DNA of 64,000 nt from Buxus sempervirens (lineage: Eukaryota; Streptophyta; Magnoliopsida; Buxales; Buxaceae). Each line of letters begins with the position of its first letter. Position 1 is the first letter of the stretch. A model generated the notes under the pieces. That model did not search any database. It saw only the letters and a program-made list of their open reading frames with translations, and was not told the origin of the DNA. Below are positions 11,166 through 22,096 of this stretch, piece after piece. Both the position numbers and the translations under genes were made by a program. Where the stretch lies: contig OX387193.1 in the NCBI GenBank assembly GCA_947561395.2, positions 32,996,255 to 33,060,254 of the forward strand, given 5' to 3'.

Positions 11166-11527
11166 TTTTTTCTCCCCCGTTTTTGGTTGAGTTGATGGCT
11201 GAGGTGACTCAGCCGCCCACTCAGACAAATTAGACTTCCTTGATTTTTATTATTTCCCATATATCTTAATTACTTTAATTAAGATATTTAAACTTTGACT
11301 GATTTGCTCCTTGGACTATTTTGCTCATATCTTCTCCATCCGGGCTCCGATTCCTGCAAACTTAATTGTGTTGGAACCGTGTCGGGATGCTATACCCATT
11401 GGGATAGGGTATAGCAATCAATTTGGGCTCAGGCAGAAGGTCATCTTTTGCTCTTTAAGGTTTAGACCTATCTTTTAGGGTTTTGCTTTCGAGCTTTTTA
11501 GAGGGGTGCAAAAATGAGGTGCTTACA

Positions 11528-11880
11528 GGTGGGGTGGCTCAAGAGGCTTAACTTTTTGGGTTTAAAAAGTGTTGTACTTTTATTGTTGGTAGGACTTACA
11601 TCTTGGCTTATTTTTTACCCTTTTCTTTTTGCTGGGCAAACGTTTCCCATTTTCTTCTTTTTTTTTCTTTTTTTTTTGCATTTTCTTTTTTTTTTTTTTT
11701 GAGATTTTCTTGGGCAGGAATGCCCATTTTTATTTTTGGGATTTTCTCTTCTTTGCCAAGAATGCCCATTTTGATGTATAGAACACTAGAAATGGGTTGA
11801 AAGAATATTAATGCTCAAAATTGTTTAACTAGGGGAAAACCTTCAAGGGTGATTGAAGGGATTTACGGTTTAAAGAAGAG
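11528..11880 (-). mobile_element. shortened 3' UTR of the minus-strand Tat element
   Basis: Read on the minus strand it aligns with the first ~370 bases after pol in the Ogre element (46393-46765), including 'gggcattcttg', an A-rich run and 'gtaagtcctaccaacaataaaagta'. It then joins the LTR directly. About 1.85 kb present in the plus-strand copy is missing, and no polypurine tract is left next to the LTR start. Confidence 0.75.
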
Positions 11881-13161
11881 TCAACGGTGGCCTCTCTTCG
11901 TTTCCCAATTAGAATGATCCCAAGCGTAATACAATTTGACTGCGTTTGCATTTATTGGCTCAGGAAAAATAGCTCCGTCCATTTCTTGTAGGATCTGTGC
12001 TCCTCTGGATAGAACTTTGTGGACTACGAATGGCCCTTCGTAGTTCGGTTTGAATTTCCCTTTATTGTCTTCTTGGTGGGGGAGAATCCTCTTCAAGACA
12101 AGGTCTCCCAACTTGAAATGTCGTGGCTTTACTTTCTTGTTATAGGCTCGCGCCACTCTCTGCTAATAGAGTTGGCCATGACACAGGGCCTTGATTCTCT
12201 TCTCATCTAACAAATGCAACTGTTCAAATCTTTACTCTTCCCATTCAATGTCATTCATCTCTGCTTCTTTCAGGATTCTAAGTGAGGGAATTTGTACTTC
12301 CACTGGGACAACCGCTTCCATTCCATATACGAGGGAGAAGGGAGTTGCCCCAATTGACGTCCTGATTGACGTTCAATATGTGTGAAATGCAGAGTGCAAC
12401 TTCTCATTCCAATCTCTATAGGTAACTACCATCTTTTCGAGTATTCTTTTCAGATTCTTGTTGGCAGGCTCCACTGCTCCATTCATCTTAGGTCGGTATG
12501 CCGTGGAATTCAAATGTCTGATCTTCAGATCTTCACACATCTTTTCCATGTCCTTGTTGTTCAAATTCTTGGCATTATCTGTGATGATTGCTTCAGGCAC
12601 ACCATAGCGGCGAACGATGTTGTTCCTGATGAATTTAAGCACATGAGACTTTTTCACATCCACAAAGGACATGGGTTCTACCCACTTGGTGAAGTAGTTG
12701 ATCGCGGCCAAAATGAATCAATGCCCATTTGACGCCTTCAGATGAATCTAGCCAATCATATCAATCCCCCAGATGGAAAATGGCCAAGGTGATGCCATGG
12801 AGTACAGAGTATTCGGGGGCGCGTGGATGTTGTCTGCATAAATCTGGCACAACTGGCACTTCCTGACATGGGCACAACAGTCCGACTCCATTGTCAACCA
12901 ATAGTATCCCATTCTCAAAATCTTTCTTGCTAACATGTGGCCATTCATGTGCGCACCGCACAGACCTCCATAAACTTCATCAATCAGCTTCTTTGCTTCA
13001 TCTTCCTTCACACACAACAATAGTGAGTCATTATATGACTTTTTGTATATCCGGCCTCCACTACGGAAATATTGCCCAGCTAATCTCTGAATCGTGTGTT
13101 TTTCCGCCGCTGTAGCACCTTCTGGCAAAGTCCTGTCTTTTAGGTAACTCTCAATGTCCAC
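11881..13161 (-). pseudogene. Tat integrase, decayed
   Basis: Minus-strand frames at 12748-13161, 12373-12711 and 11881-12156 together cover a Ty3/gypsy integrase. The first has the HHCC zinc region (GAHMNGHML, then CQLCQIYADN) and IWGIDMIG with the first catalytic Asp. The second has ITDNAKNLNNKDMEK with the second Asp and PKMNGAVEPANKNL with the Glu. The third has the C-terminal KPNYEGPFVVHKVL. In-frame stops near 12372 and 12240 and a frame break near 12735 separate them, so it is inactive. It aligns along its length with the integrase of the plus-strand Ogre element at 45076-46392. Confidence 0.9.
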
Positions 13162-13247
13162 ATACCAAGGTTCCTCTCGGGCATACTTTTCTCAATGCTG
13201 AAGCAGTAAACGGGATTGCGCCGAACCTCTATCTCCAGTGGTTGCAC

Positions 13248-13918
13248 CTAGGTGTCATTAGTGATGGTCGCCATGGATGCCAGCGTCGCCAGGGCATCCG
13301 CAAACTGATTCCTATCTCGTGGCATATAATCAAATGTCACGCTTTCAAACTGCTCCTCTAATTTCTTAATCAGTTCTTGGTATGGTACCAACTTCACATC
13401 CCTGGTTTTCCAGTCTCCCATCACTTGGTAGATGATCAGGCTGGAATCACCAAACACCTTCAACTCTTGTATACGCATTTCGATTGCTGCTCGGAAGCCT
13501 AATACATGCGCTTCATATTCGGCCATGTTGTTAGTGCAATCGAATAGGAGTTTTGCCGCCATTGGATGATGAACACCTTCTGGGGATATTAATACCGCTC
13601 CAATTCCCTTTCCATTGATGTTGACTGCCCCATCAAAGAACATCCGCCATTTGGTTTCCTTTGACTCTTCCGACGATTCGGTGCACATGACGTCTTCATC
13701 CGGGAAACCAATAAGGAGCGGCTGGTAGCTGGTAAAGGATGTTCGGCTAAGTGGTCTGCTACTGCCTGTCCTTTTATCGCCTTTCTTGTTGTGTATACGA
13801 TATCGTACTCAGATAGAAGGACTTGCCACCTAGCTACCCTCCCATTGGAGATCGACTTCTCAAAGATATACTTTAGTGGATCCAAGCTTGAGATCAGTAG
13901 GATGGTGTGGCTGAGCAA
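13248..13918 (-). pseudogene. Tat RNase H region (second RNase H), decayed
   Basis: Minus-strand frames 13589-13918 and 13248-13688 lie after RT and before integrase. The first holds the end of the classical RNase H (KYIFEKSISNGRVARWQVLL, AIKGQAVADHLAEH). The second holds an additional RNase H with MFFDGAVNINGKG, NMAEYEAHVLGFRAA, VFGDSSLIIYQ and RNQFADALATLASM, which carry the expected acidic residues (D, E, D, D). Tat-clade elements are known for this second RNase H. The two frames differ, so a frameshift separates them near 13690. Confidence 0.88.
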
Positions 13919-13933
13919 GTAGTGGCGAAGCTT

Positions 13934-14899
13934 CTAGGCTACCCAAACTAAAGCGCAACATGTCTTCTCAAGCACTATGGATCTTATTTCGAAGTTGGTG
14001 AATTTCTTGTTCATGTAGTATATTGCTCGTTTTTTTCTTCCTGTCTCTTCATGTTGTCCTAACACACATCCTACTACCATCTTTGAGACTGTCAGATACA
14101 TGATCAACGGTTGTCCCAAAACTGGCGGGATCAACGTTGGCAGGCTCATCAGATATGCCTTGATCTTGTCAAATGCATCTTGGCAGTCTTCATTCCAAAC
14201 CAATGGGTTGTCTTTCTTCAGCAACTTAAATATTGGTTCGCCCACAGGAGTCATTTGCGCTATGAACCGACTGATATACTGCAATCTGCCAAGGAAACCT
14301 CTTACTTCCTTTTCTGTCGAGGGAGGAGGCATTTCTAGAATTGCCTTTGCCTTCACGGGGTCCACTTCAATCCCTCGCTTCCCAACAATGAATCCTAGCA
14401 GCTTCCCAGAAGTGACTCCAAACACACATTTGTTTGGGTTGAGCTTAAGCTTGTGCTTCCGAAGTCTATCAAAAACCTTCCCGAGGTTCACCGGGTGATT
14501 TTCTTCCTCTTTCGACTTTACAATTGTATCATCTACGTATACTTCCATCTCCTTGTGCATCATGCCATGGAATAACAATGTCATTGCCCACTGGTGTGTA
14601 GCGCCCGCATACTTTAGTCCAAACAGCATGACGTGGTAGCAATACGTGTTGAAGGATGTTTTCTCCATATCTTCAGGTGCCATCCTTATCTGATTGTAAC
14701 TAGAAAATCCATCCATGAATGAAAACATTGAATGCGTTGCTGTGTTGTCAACCAGTACATCAATGTGTGGCAATGGAAAGTCATCCTTCGGACTTGCCTT
14801 GTTCAAATCTCTGTAATCTATGCACATTCTGACCCTCCCGTCTTTATTGGGAACTGGTACAATGTTTGCTAACCACTCAGGATAATCTGTTACTTGCAA
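13934..14899 (-). pseudogene. Tat reverse transcriptase, decayed
   Basis: This is a continuous 321-codon frame. Motifs in order are EWLANIVPVPNKDGRVRMC, DYRDLNKASPKDDFPLP, FMDGFSSYNQI, MLFGLKYAGATHQWAMTLLF (the usual PFGLKNAGATYQ, altered), the active-site YVDD, and GFLGRLQYISRF. It continues into the start of the classical RNase H (LEKTCCALVW). Compared with the plus-strand element it lacks a few residues after SFNTY. A stop lies just upstream of 14899. Function: copies element RNA into DNA. This copy is a fossil. Confidence 0.92.
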
Positions 14900-14914
14900 G
14901 AACCCGGCATTTAG

Positions 14915-16078
14915 CTATTTGGCGACCTCTTCCTTGATCTTCAGGGCCCATTCTGGCTTTGCGCGTCTGAGTTTTTGCTTCACTAGGGTGGCCTCGGACT
15001 TTATTAGTAATCGGTGCACAACCAAGTCCGTGTCTAACCCGGGCATATCCTCGTATGACCATGCAAACACGTCAACATAAGACTTAAGAAAATCAAACAT
15101 CTGTGTTTTCAGTAATCGCGATAGTTTTTTACCGATTTGGAGTATTCTTGGTTGTGCCATTTCACGTACGTCAATAGGTTTAGTTTCCTCAATGTTTTCC
15201 TGGAGACCCTTTTCATGCCTTTCCAAAGTGAATTGGATCTCAGGCAGAGGCTCCCATGATTCATTGTAGTCCTCAAGCTCGGAAGGCTTACAGGGGACGA
15301 GGTTCAAATTTTCTAGCTGCGATGGGCAAGTGCCCCAGTCTGATTCACAAAGTTCTTGCTCAGCACTATGCACTAGCTCATGCTTTTCTTTTATTGCTTT
15401 TTCAATTGATTTTTCCTTTTCTTTTTGCTCTTTTTGTTCAGTTATGGCAACCTGATTATCTACCTCGTGCCCCGGACCCTCCGGGTGTGCGTCGGGGTTG
15501 ACACTAAGGTTGCGAGGTTCAGTTTGTTTATTTTTGCATCTTTTGTCAGGGATAGGCAAGTGCTCAAAATTATTCGGATATTCATTAAAAAGTTCAACCA
15601 TTGCTACAACAGAAGGATGAGAGGTTGAGGGAACCCCCTTTTCACATTGGCTTTGCTAATGGCAAATGGCACAGAGCTCCAGTTCTGTAGCGGGGAGCGA
15701 TCTTCCTTGTCGATTGCAGCTATCTCCTTCGGTTCCCCAGTCAGGACCATATTGGCGCTCTTATCAGATGAAATGCAGATGGGGTCATTTGCCGTACCCT
15801 TTGGCTTGTTCTGGCTCTTCTCCGACTTAGGGTCATATTCTGATGATATCTTTACCCGTGATTCGGGCCTGAGGGGAAGCGCCATCGGCACCCCCGTGCT
15901 AGGTGGCATGTAGGCAATGGTGACTGCATCGGCTAGGTCCGACCCTGTTGGCGTGATGGCTAAGGATGCCCCAGACAACACTGCTGACCTGTTGGTTGAA
16001 TGCTTTTCCGGCGCCCACTGTCCATAGGTCTCATTGTACATTTCTTCCGAAATTGGCCCTAGCACTTAAGGCATGCTC
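14915..16078 (-). pseudogene. Tat pol linker between protease and RT, decayed
   Basis: Minus frames 15604-16065 and 14915-15601 match the plus-strand pol between GPVPEEVYHAAYGKWAP and KLRRTKPEWALKIKEEV. Shared pieces include NMVLTGEPKEIAAIDKE, NWSSVPFAISKA, ILQIGKKLS and VFAWSYEDMPGLDTDLVVHRL. The segment upstream of this (protease, G-patch, gag) is absent, because homology stops at about 16125 where the TRIM begins. The linker is acidic and low in recognisable domains, as in the plus-strand copy. A frame break occurs near 15603. Confidence 0.8.
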
Positions 16079-16125
16079 TATAATATCACAGTCAACCCGT
16101 CAATAGTTTCGGGATGCTGAGTCAA

Positions 16126-16593
16126 TGTGATATCCCAATCCCACATTGGAAACGGATGAATACTCGGTATGGTATAAGAGTCAGGGAGAACACTTAACCA
16201 AGCGAGGCGTCTTTTGAGGACAAAACCGTGCGGGCTAAGGCCCAAAGAGGACAATACCTCGCTGGGTTGGGTCGTTACAAATTGTATCAAAACTGGTTCC
16301 TGGTCCAGTAGTCCGTGGCTGATGTGGGTCCTAGCGTTGCCCATAGAAGGTGGTTGGACCGACGAGGGCGGCCCATGAGGGGCTGGTAGGCTTCTAGGTG
16401 GCCACTACAAGGGGACGTGCAGCTCTGAAGGGAGGAGATTGTGATATCCCGATCCCTCATTGGAAATGGATGAATACCTGGTATGGTATAAGAGTCAGGG
16501 AGAACACTTAACCAAGCAAGGCGCCTTTTGAGGACAAAACTGTGCGGGCTGAGGCCCAAAGTGGATAATACCTCGCTAGGTTGGGTCATTACA
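16126..16593. mobile_element. TRIM (terminal-repeat retrotransposon in miniature), 468 bp
   Basis: Two direct repeats of exactly 154 bases (16126-16279 and 16440-16593) both start TGTGATATCCC and end GT(C/T)(G/A)TTACA-type sequence, and are about 90% alike by eye. Between them are 160 non-coding bases. Just after the first repeat, TTGTATCAAAACTGGTTCC resembles the tRNA-iMet-type PBS (TGGTATCAGAGC). Just before the second, GAAGGGAGGAGAT is a plausible polypurine tract. This fits a plus-strand TRIM. No perfect 5-bp target duplication is seen (GTCAA left, GCTTA right). Open frames reported inside it are the two LTRs read in the minus direction. Confidence 0.85.
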
Positions 16594-17175
16594 GCTTACC
16601 TCTAGCAGTCAACTAGGCAAGCCTTCTTGCTCCTATTGCAACCCACGAATAGCACTCCTTGTGCCTCTTGGTTGCTTCCTTCACAAATCTCCAACAAGAA
16701 ACCCAAACCAAAATCTCCTTGTGTTCTTCTTTTTCCTTTCTTGCAATGGCCACTTCTCACACTTGGCTAACTAGATGGGTGATATGGGAATGAGAAGTAG
16801 AAGATGAGAGTAGAAAGTGGGAGAGGGGAAGAGGAAATGGAGAGAAGAAAATGGGAGTGGGGTTGGGTGTGCATACGAATGGACAAAACTCCCTCTTCTT
16901 TAACACTTAACCACTTTTCTCTTCCAAATGGCTCATGGCAAAAGGTCCAGTTTTCCCTTCTCCTCCTATTAACAATACAAACCACCACTTAGCTATTTTT
17001 CGCCTCACTAATTAAATCTGATTAACAGCCTCGGGATTGCTCACCTTTATCCGTTTCTGATAAGCTGGGACTTAGCCATTTGGCTGGCTTCAAGTCTAGG
17101 CTTCTCCAGCTTCACCTACATAATAAATTACACTATTTAGGGTGTGCTAATGGTATAGGAATCTAGGGTTTCACA
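16594..17175 (-). mobile_element. 5' part of an LTR, minus strand
   Basis: On the minus strand it starts TGTGAAACCCTAGATTCC at 17175 and runs to a donor-like GAGGTAAGC at 16594, where the TRIM interrupts. The layout (TG plus a C-rich box, an A/G-rich leader, then GAGGTAAG) matches the 5' parts of the LTRs starting at 59120 and 57652. No coding potential is apparent. Confidence 0.5.
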
Positions 17176-17176
17176 C

Positions 17177-19788
17177 TTGAGTTATATTTTGATGAGAAAG
17201 TTTGGATGACTTTAATCCATGATTATTATTATTATTGGTTTTATTGATGATAAGACTTCTGCACTCTAATTTTGATTGTTTAATGAATGATATTATTGAT
17301 TTGGTAATTTTATGTTTTGGGCCCGTAGCACTTCGGATTCGGGTTGAGTACCGGTACACGAGTTGCTGTGTTCGTTTGGAATATCAAGAGAGTGGTTTCC
17401 GAATTGTTTGAGAAGGATCTAATCTAAGAAGAGAGGTAAGTAGCCCCTTACAACTTGCATAAACAAATATACTTTGGTTTATCGAAGAACATGTTTAAAC
17501 GGAGTTTTCCGGTTGTTTGTGAATGATTTGATATAGAAACATGTAGTTTGATGTATTTGATCATCTAAAATAGTTTAGAGTATTTTTAAGATGAAAACCC
17601 AAGATTTGAAGTGATTCGAGGTGTAAAAAATCGGGAAAAACAAATCTGAAGTTTTGAAAAATCATGAATTCTGGAAAGTTACAAATTATAACAAACGCCT
17701 GCAATGACACTCAAGCGTCACCTCAAACACTAGTTGTAAAGAGCGGATGCTCGTCACTACTCGAGCGCTACTTAAGGCGCCCCGCCTGTGTTTTTTTTAA
17801 AGTTATGAAACCCGAGAGTTGACAGATTTCGATAAGCTGAACGCCCGAGTGGTCACTCGAGCGCCCTCTTGAGCGACCAACCTTCTAAGAACCTTTCTAA
17901 AACCTGTTTTTAACGGACGCCCGCACGAGGGCCCAACACCGCTTGAGCGCCCCTAACAGTATTTCTGATATTTTGGAATTAGCTTAGTTTTTCACTATAA
18001 AATTGTTTTTATTGATTTCCAACTCATGTACCAATAAGATTTGTGTTTAGAGATTGTTTGCATTGGTCATTGATTAAATTGAATTTTTATAAAGATTTTG
18101 GGTACGTTCTACTGAAATAGCTTTTGTCCAAGTTTATCATTCCAAACTCTTTTCTTTTAAATGAAATTTGATTTTAAGAGTTCCTATAGTTGTATTTGGA
18201 CTATCTAAACATGTTTTGAGTATTGAATGATTTAATTTACATTCAGATTGTATTTGCCTATTGAAACCATGATTTTGGACATGTATTTGTCTCCACGTAT
18301 GTTCGTTTATTATCACGTATGTGACTTGGCGTATGCCTATATTATTGATTTCGCATATGCAGATTTTGTGATGTATGTCTACTATCAGGTTTTGGTTTTG
18401 GTTTGCCACTGTTGAGTGGGCTTAGCTCTTACATGGATCCATAGAGTAGCTAGTAAGTAGAATGTTATTAGAGTTTGGATTCTGGGTCATAGGCATTACT
18501 CACTCCTTGATTGGTTGGGTCGTACATGCTAACTCACTCCGGTATTGGTTGTGTTCTTCCGTTGGGTGTCGAATAACCTGACTGGTAGCGGCTAGTCCAC
18601 CTGTAAACCAGTTAGGTTGCATATTGGTGTAACTGGTATGGGTTCAACTATAGTACTCTAAAATAACAAAGAACACTCACTCTGGTAGCTTTGGAACAAC
18701 AGAAGACTTCTATAAACACTTCCAATGTTGCCTATGCTGCATATAGCAAATCCAAAGGCCAAGACATGCATATTGTGCAGTATTACAGCTGCCAGGAATA
18801 TAGGCTTATTGCCACAAATTATCAAAAGAAATTCTCCAACTACTGTGATAAATCCTGGTCACATCATTATGGCATGTCCCTCTAATCCCCAAAATCGTCA
18901 AACATATGCCTATCATGCATCGGTTTCTTCCTCTCCTACGACAAAGGAGTTTGCCTCTCCAATTGTGTTATCCATGCCTTCTTCCTTTTCAGATGCCTCA
19001 AGTGTTCTCATTCCTAAGATGGTGTAGCAGATGATTGGCTCTGCCTTTTCAACCTTAGGACTTCTCAAGGTAACCATACTTCTTCATTCCAACCTTGGTT
19101 TGTTGATTCTGGAGCTTCAAACCACATGACTAGTTCCTATACTACCCTTACAAATGTTCACTGTTATATTGGTCCCTCATACATTCATATAGCCAATGAA
19201 AGCAATCTACGTATCACTAAAGTTGGTGAAATCTCTTCAACCTTTAAAGAAGTTCTTGTCTCTCGTATTTCTAGTAGTCTTATTTATGTTGGTCAATAAG
19301 TAGATGATAATTGTGATGTCCATTTTTCTCATGATGGTTGCACTGTGTAGGATTAGGTGTCAGGGTTGCTGATTGCGAATGGACCTAAATTTCGACGACT
19401 CTTTCTGCTACAATTGTCCATTCCCATTACTGTTCAGTCTCCACTTTTATTTCCTCTTGCTTGCACTACAGTTATAGACAAAAGTGAGGTGTAGCAGGGA
19501 CATCTAGGCCACCATAACTTCAAAGTACTGTCTCATTTGTCATAGTCGGGTTTATTGGATAACAAAGAACAGTTTTCCTTTCAAGGTATTCGTTTCTCTA
19601 TTCTCTATTTCATGATTGGATACTTTGATTTATGTAATCCATGCTTTTGTTTAGATTTCATATTTTTTTCCGCACTCTAATTATGAATAAAGTTCAATTT
19701 TAATTATTGTCTAGTTTAGCATGTTTTTGGGCCACTGTTACTTTAACATTCCGAGTTTGGATACGAGATCCAGATCCGGGGCGTTACA
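17177..19788 (+). mobile_element. LTR fragments of the GGGGCGTTACA family, plus strand
   Basis: 17177-17358 resembles an LTR 3' end (GCACTCTAATTTTG..., TTTTGGGCCCGTAGCACTTCGGATTCGGG, ...GGTACA). From 17359 a second LTR of the family follows without its 5' part. It shows a donor-like GAGAGGTAAGT (17435), a GC-rich block with CTCGAGCG motifs (17690-17960), the conserved 'aagattttgggtacgt' block (18090) and the end GATCCGGGGCGTTACA at 19788. The same blocks appear in reverse order on the minus strand at 53.6-58.4 kb. A copia fragment interrupts it at about 18676-19571. Confidence 0.75.
18676..19571 (+). pseudogene. Ty1/copia gag-protease-integrase fragment
   Basis: Translated pieces read like copia polyprotein in order: a gag zinc-knuckle region with mutated cysteines (18691-18890, YYSCQEYRLIATNYQKK), then PWFVDSGASNHMTS (19085-19130), whose DSGAS is the copia aspartic protease active site. 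NCDVHFSHDGCTV and VSGLLIANGPKFRRLFLLQ follow, then QGHLGHHNFKVLSHLS, the pre-integrase GH/L region. Several stops interrupt it. It has no LTRs. The 13-base string ATAACAAAGAACA occurs at both edges (18663-18675 and 19559-19571). Confidence 0.85.
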
Positions 19789-19904
19789 GGATGTGTGTTA
19801 ATGCAGCAAGGTCGGGTAGTAGCATATGTTTCCAGGTTGTAGCATATGTTTCCAGGTAGCCATAATCTTTGCTTTGAAGATATGGAGGCATTTCTTATAC
19901 GAGG
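19789..19904 (+). pseudogene. Ty3/gypsy RNase H fragment
   Basis: The first 48 bases translate to GCVLMQQGRVVAYVSR and the last 40 or so to IFALKIWRHFLYE. These are the two well-known blocks of the Ty3/gypsy RT-RNase H junction of chromovirus-type elements. The piece between them is shorter than in intact elements and duplicates a 20-base segment (TGTAGCATATGTTTCCAGGT twice). It is trapped between an LTR end (19788) and an LTR start (19907), so both LTRs probably inserted into an older pol gene. Confidence 0.75.
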
Positions 19905-20717
19905 TTGTAAAACCTCGAATTTTTGAATATAGTAATATAATAAATAAATCTAATTATTGGATAATAAGTTAGATAAACATGAAAAATATTAAGAAATAAA
20001 GAATTAATCCAAGTATTAGAGGATTAGCATTATGTTCTAAGTAGGTATATATAAGTAATTAAATAAATGATCGTAATTATGAGTTATTGGAATTGAAATA
20101 GTAATTTAAATTAATTGGAAGATTAATTATAGGTTTGACTTTAATTAATAGTAATAGGAAAAGTGAAGAATTAATTTAGAATAATTGGAAAAGTAAGTTA
20201 AATATGGAGTTTGGGAAAGATAGGTATTAATCCAAGTGTGTAATATAGCTAAGAATACCATAAAGAATAAATTTGGAAATTTTAGAAGAAATCAAATGGT
20301 TAGATATGAAATTATCAAGAGAAGGGTATTTTGGTCAATTCCTAGTTAGCTAAATAATTAAATAATTATTAGATTTAAGAAATTAAGTTAGACTTAAGTT
20401 GGGTTGGTTTAAGTATAAATAGTGAAATTTATAGCTTAATAAGTGAGGAAATGGCATATTGGTGATTATAGTTAATTAGGAGCCTTAAGTTGAGGGAAAA
20501 GATGAGTTTTGGGAGTTTTTGTAATATTTAAAAATAAGGGAAATAATTAGCACAAAAATTAAGAAAAATAGAAGTTTCTCTTATTTAGTATTAGGAGGGA
20601 GGAATTAGAAGGAGGAGTTGTGAAAGAATAGGAAAGCTTCTAAATGAGATTAAGAAACCTAGTGGGATTAGTTAGAAAGTTTCCTAAACCTATTAAGACT
20701 TCTATTTTGGGTGAGCC

Positions 20718-20724
20718 TATAAAA
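20718..20724 (+). promoter_or_regulatory. LTR TATA box
   Basis: TATAAAA in 'gagcctataaaagagaagc', about 810 bases into the LTR that begins at 19907. Confidence 0.5.
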
Positions 20725-21837
20725 GAGAAGCTTTAGAGAGGAGTTATGGTTTCTTTTAATCAAATCATGTAGAGGGAAAAGAGGAGAAAGGAGAGCTCTC
20801 ACGTTTGGGGGATATAGAGAGAGAAGGAGTTGCAAAGAAGTCCGACCAGCAAACTTTGAATGACAATCTACATAGATCCAGCCGTTGGATCGGCCTCAAA
20901 TTTGGAGGTTTTGTTCACGACTGGTAGGACTTCAATCTGAATGGTGGAGATGGTGTTCTAAGATCTCTAGAGGGGTGCGATAGTAGCAGAATCTCAGTGG
21001 TAACTTGAAGAGTAGGATTTTGCGTTTTGAGACAAGCAATAACACCCCGTTTTGTTTTATCGTTGCATGATTTTAGATTTAATCGTTTGAGTTTAATCTA
21101 AAATTAATATAACATGATTTGAGATATCAAACCATGTATTTTATACAGTATATTTCGTAGGTAGCACACCGTATTTAGCCAACACTTGGTTTTCTTACGT
21201 TTGATCGTTCTTGATAATCTGAAAGTGTTGTTCATATGTTTCTTCAGAACTTAGAAGTAAGATATATATGTTTAGAAGTTTGTAAGCACATCATTTTTGC
21301 GCTTCCGAAAGAGCCGAAAATGCAAACCCTAAATAGAAAGTCAAACCATAAGGGATGAAAATTTGACCTTTTGATCAAGTGATAATTGGCCACCTTGCTT
21401 TATCTAAATGGATAAAGAATCCCGACACGAGTCCAACGCAACTGAGTTTGCAGGAATCGGAGTCCGGATGAGGGTTCTGTGGGCCGGTCAAACTTGAGGG
21501 AAAGCCGAAAGTTGACTTTTCCTCGAAACCCGTGCCAAGTGTTTAGCCCTATGTCATTGAATAGAGGGCTCCGATATGAGTCTAACGCAATTGAGTTTGC
21601 TCAAATCGGAGTTCGGATGGAGGAGATATGAGCTGTCGAAGTTTCCGCGCAGAAAAGCCGGAAACTGCACATGTGGCGCAGCAACTGCCCACGTGGCAGC
21701 CAACGTAGCAAAATATCTCGGGGACTAAATCTTAATATCCAAAATTCGTATGGGGCAATCCGTAGATATCCAAAAGTGTCAAATCGGTCAAATCGGTCAA
21801 ATCGGTCGAATCGGTCAAGTCGAGGGGCATATCTGTA

Positions 21838-22096
21838 ATTTTTTGATTTGTATCCGGTTACATATACCGGATACACATAGATTTGTGTATATCCGGACCC
21901 CAAGGCCGGATACAAGAAGATTTTCGTGCGAGATTCGTGCCGATCGCCCGACAAATTCGTGGCGGCATTTAATTTTCAAATGATTATGTTTTGTATCCGG
22001 CATTGAAGACCGGATACAAAGGAGTACCTGTGTATCCGGCCTTCAAGGCCGGATAAGGAGGAACCTTAGTGTATCCGGCCTGAGTTGCCGGATACA
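21838..22096 (+). other. CCGG-core hairpin cluster immediately upstream of TATA
   Basis: At least four imperfect or perfect hairpins built on TATCCGG...CCGGATA occur in 260 bases. The best are 22033-22055 (arm TATCCGGCC, loop TTCAA) and 22070-22096 (arm TGTATCCGGC, loop CTGAGTT). Both are perfect. The TATA box (TATAAAT, 22107-22113) follows 11 bases later. Confidence 0.8.

Larger units (their letters stand above)
4525..11527 (-). mobile_element. Tat LTR, minus strand, interrupted by a solo LTR
   Basis: The minus-strand LTR begins TGTAAGCACCTCATTTTTGC at 11527 and ends GCGCACA at 4525, next to a PBS. It is split by the plus-strand solo LTR at 5488-9225. Removing that insertion and one copy of its CCAGC duplication leaves about 3.26 kb, close to the other Tat LTRs here. 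A pol 3' end and UTR abut its start (11528-16125) and a PBS with leader abuts its end. One LTR therefore serves two internal regions, which suggests LTR-LTR recombination. A minus-strand TATA box lies at 10901-10895. Confidence 0.85.

Noticed and set aside
16078-16589. Two related minus-strand frames (88 and 100 codons) sharing LSPHGFVLKRRLAWLSVLPDSYTIP-like sequence
   Set aside because: They are the two 154-bp TRIM LTRs read on the minus strand.
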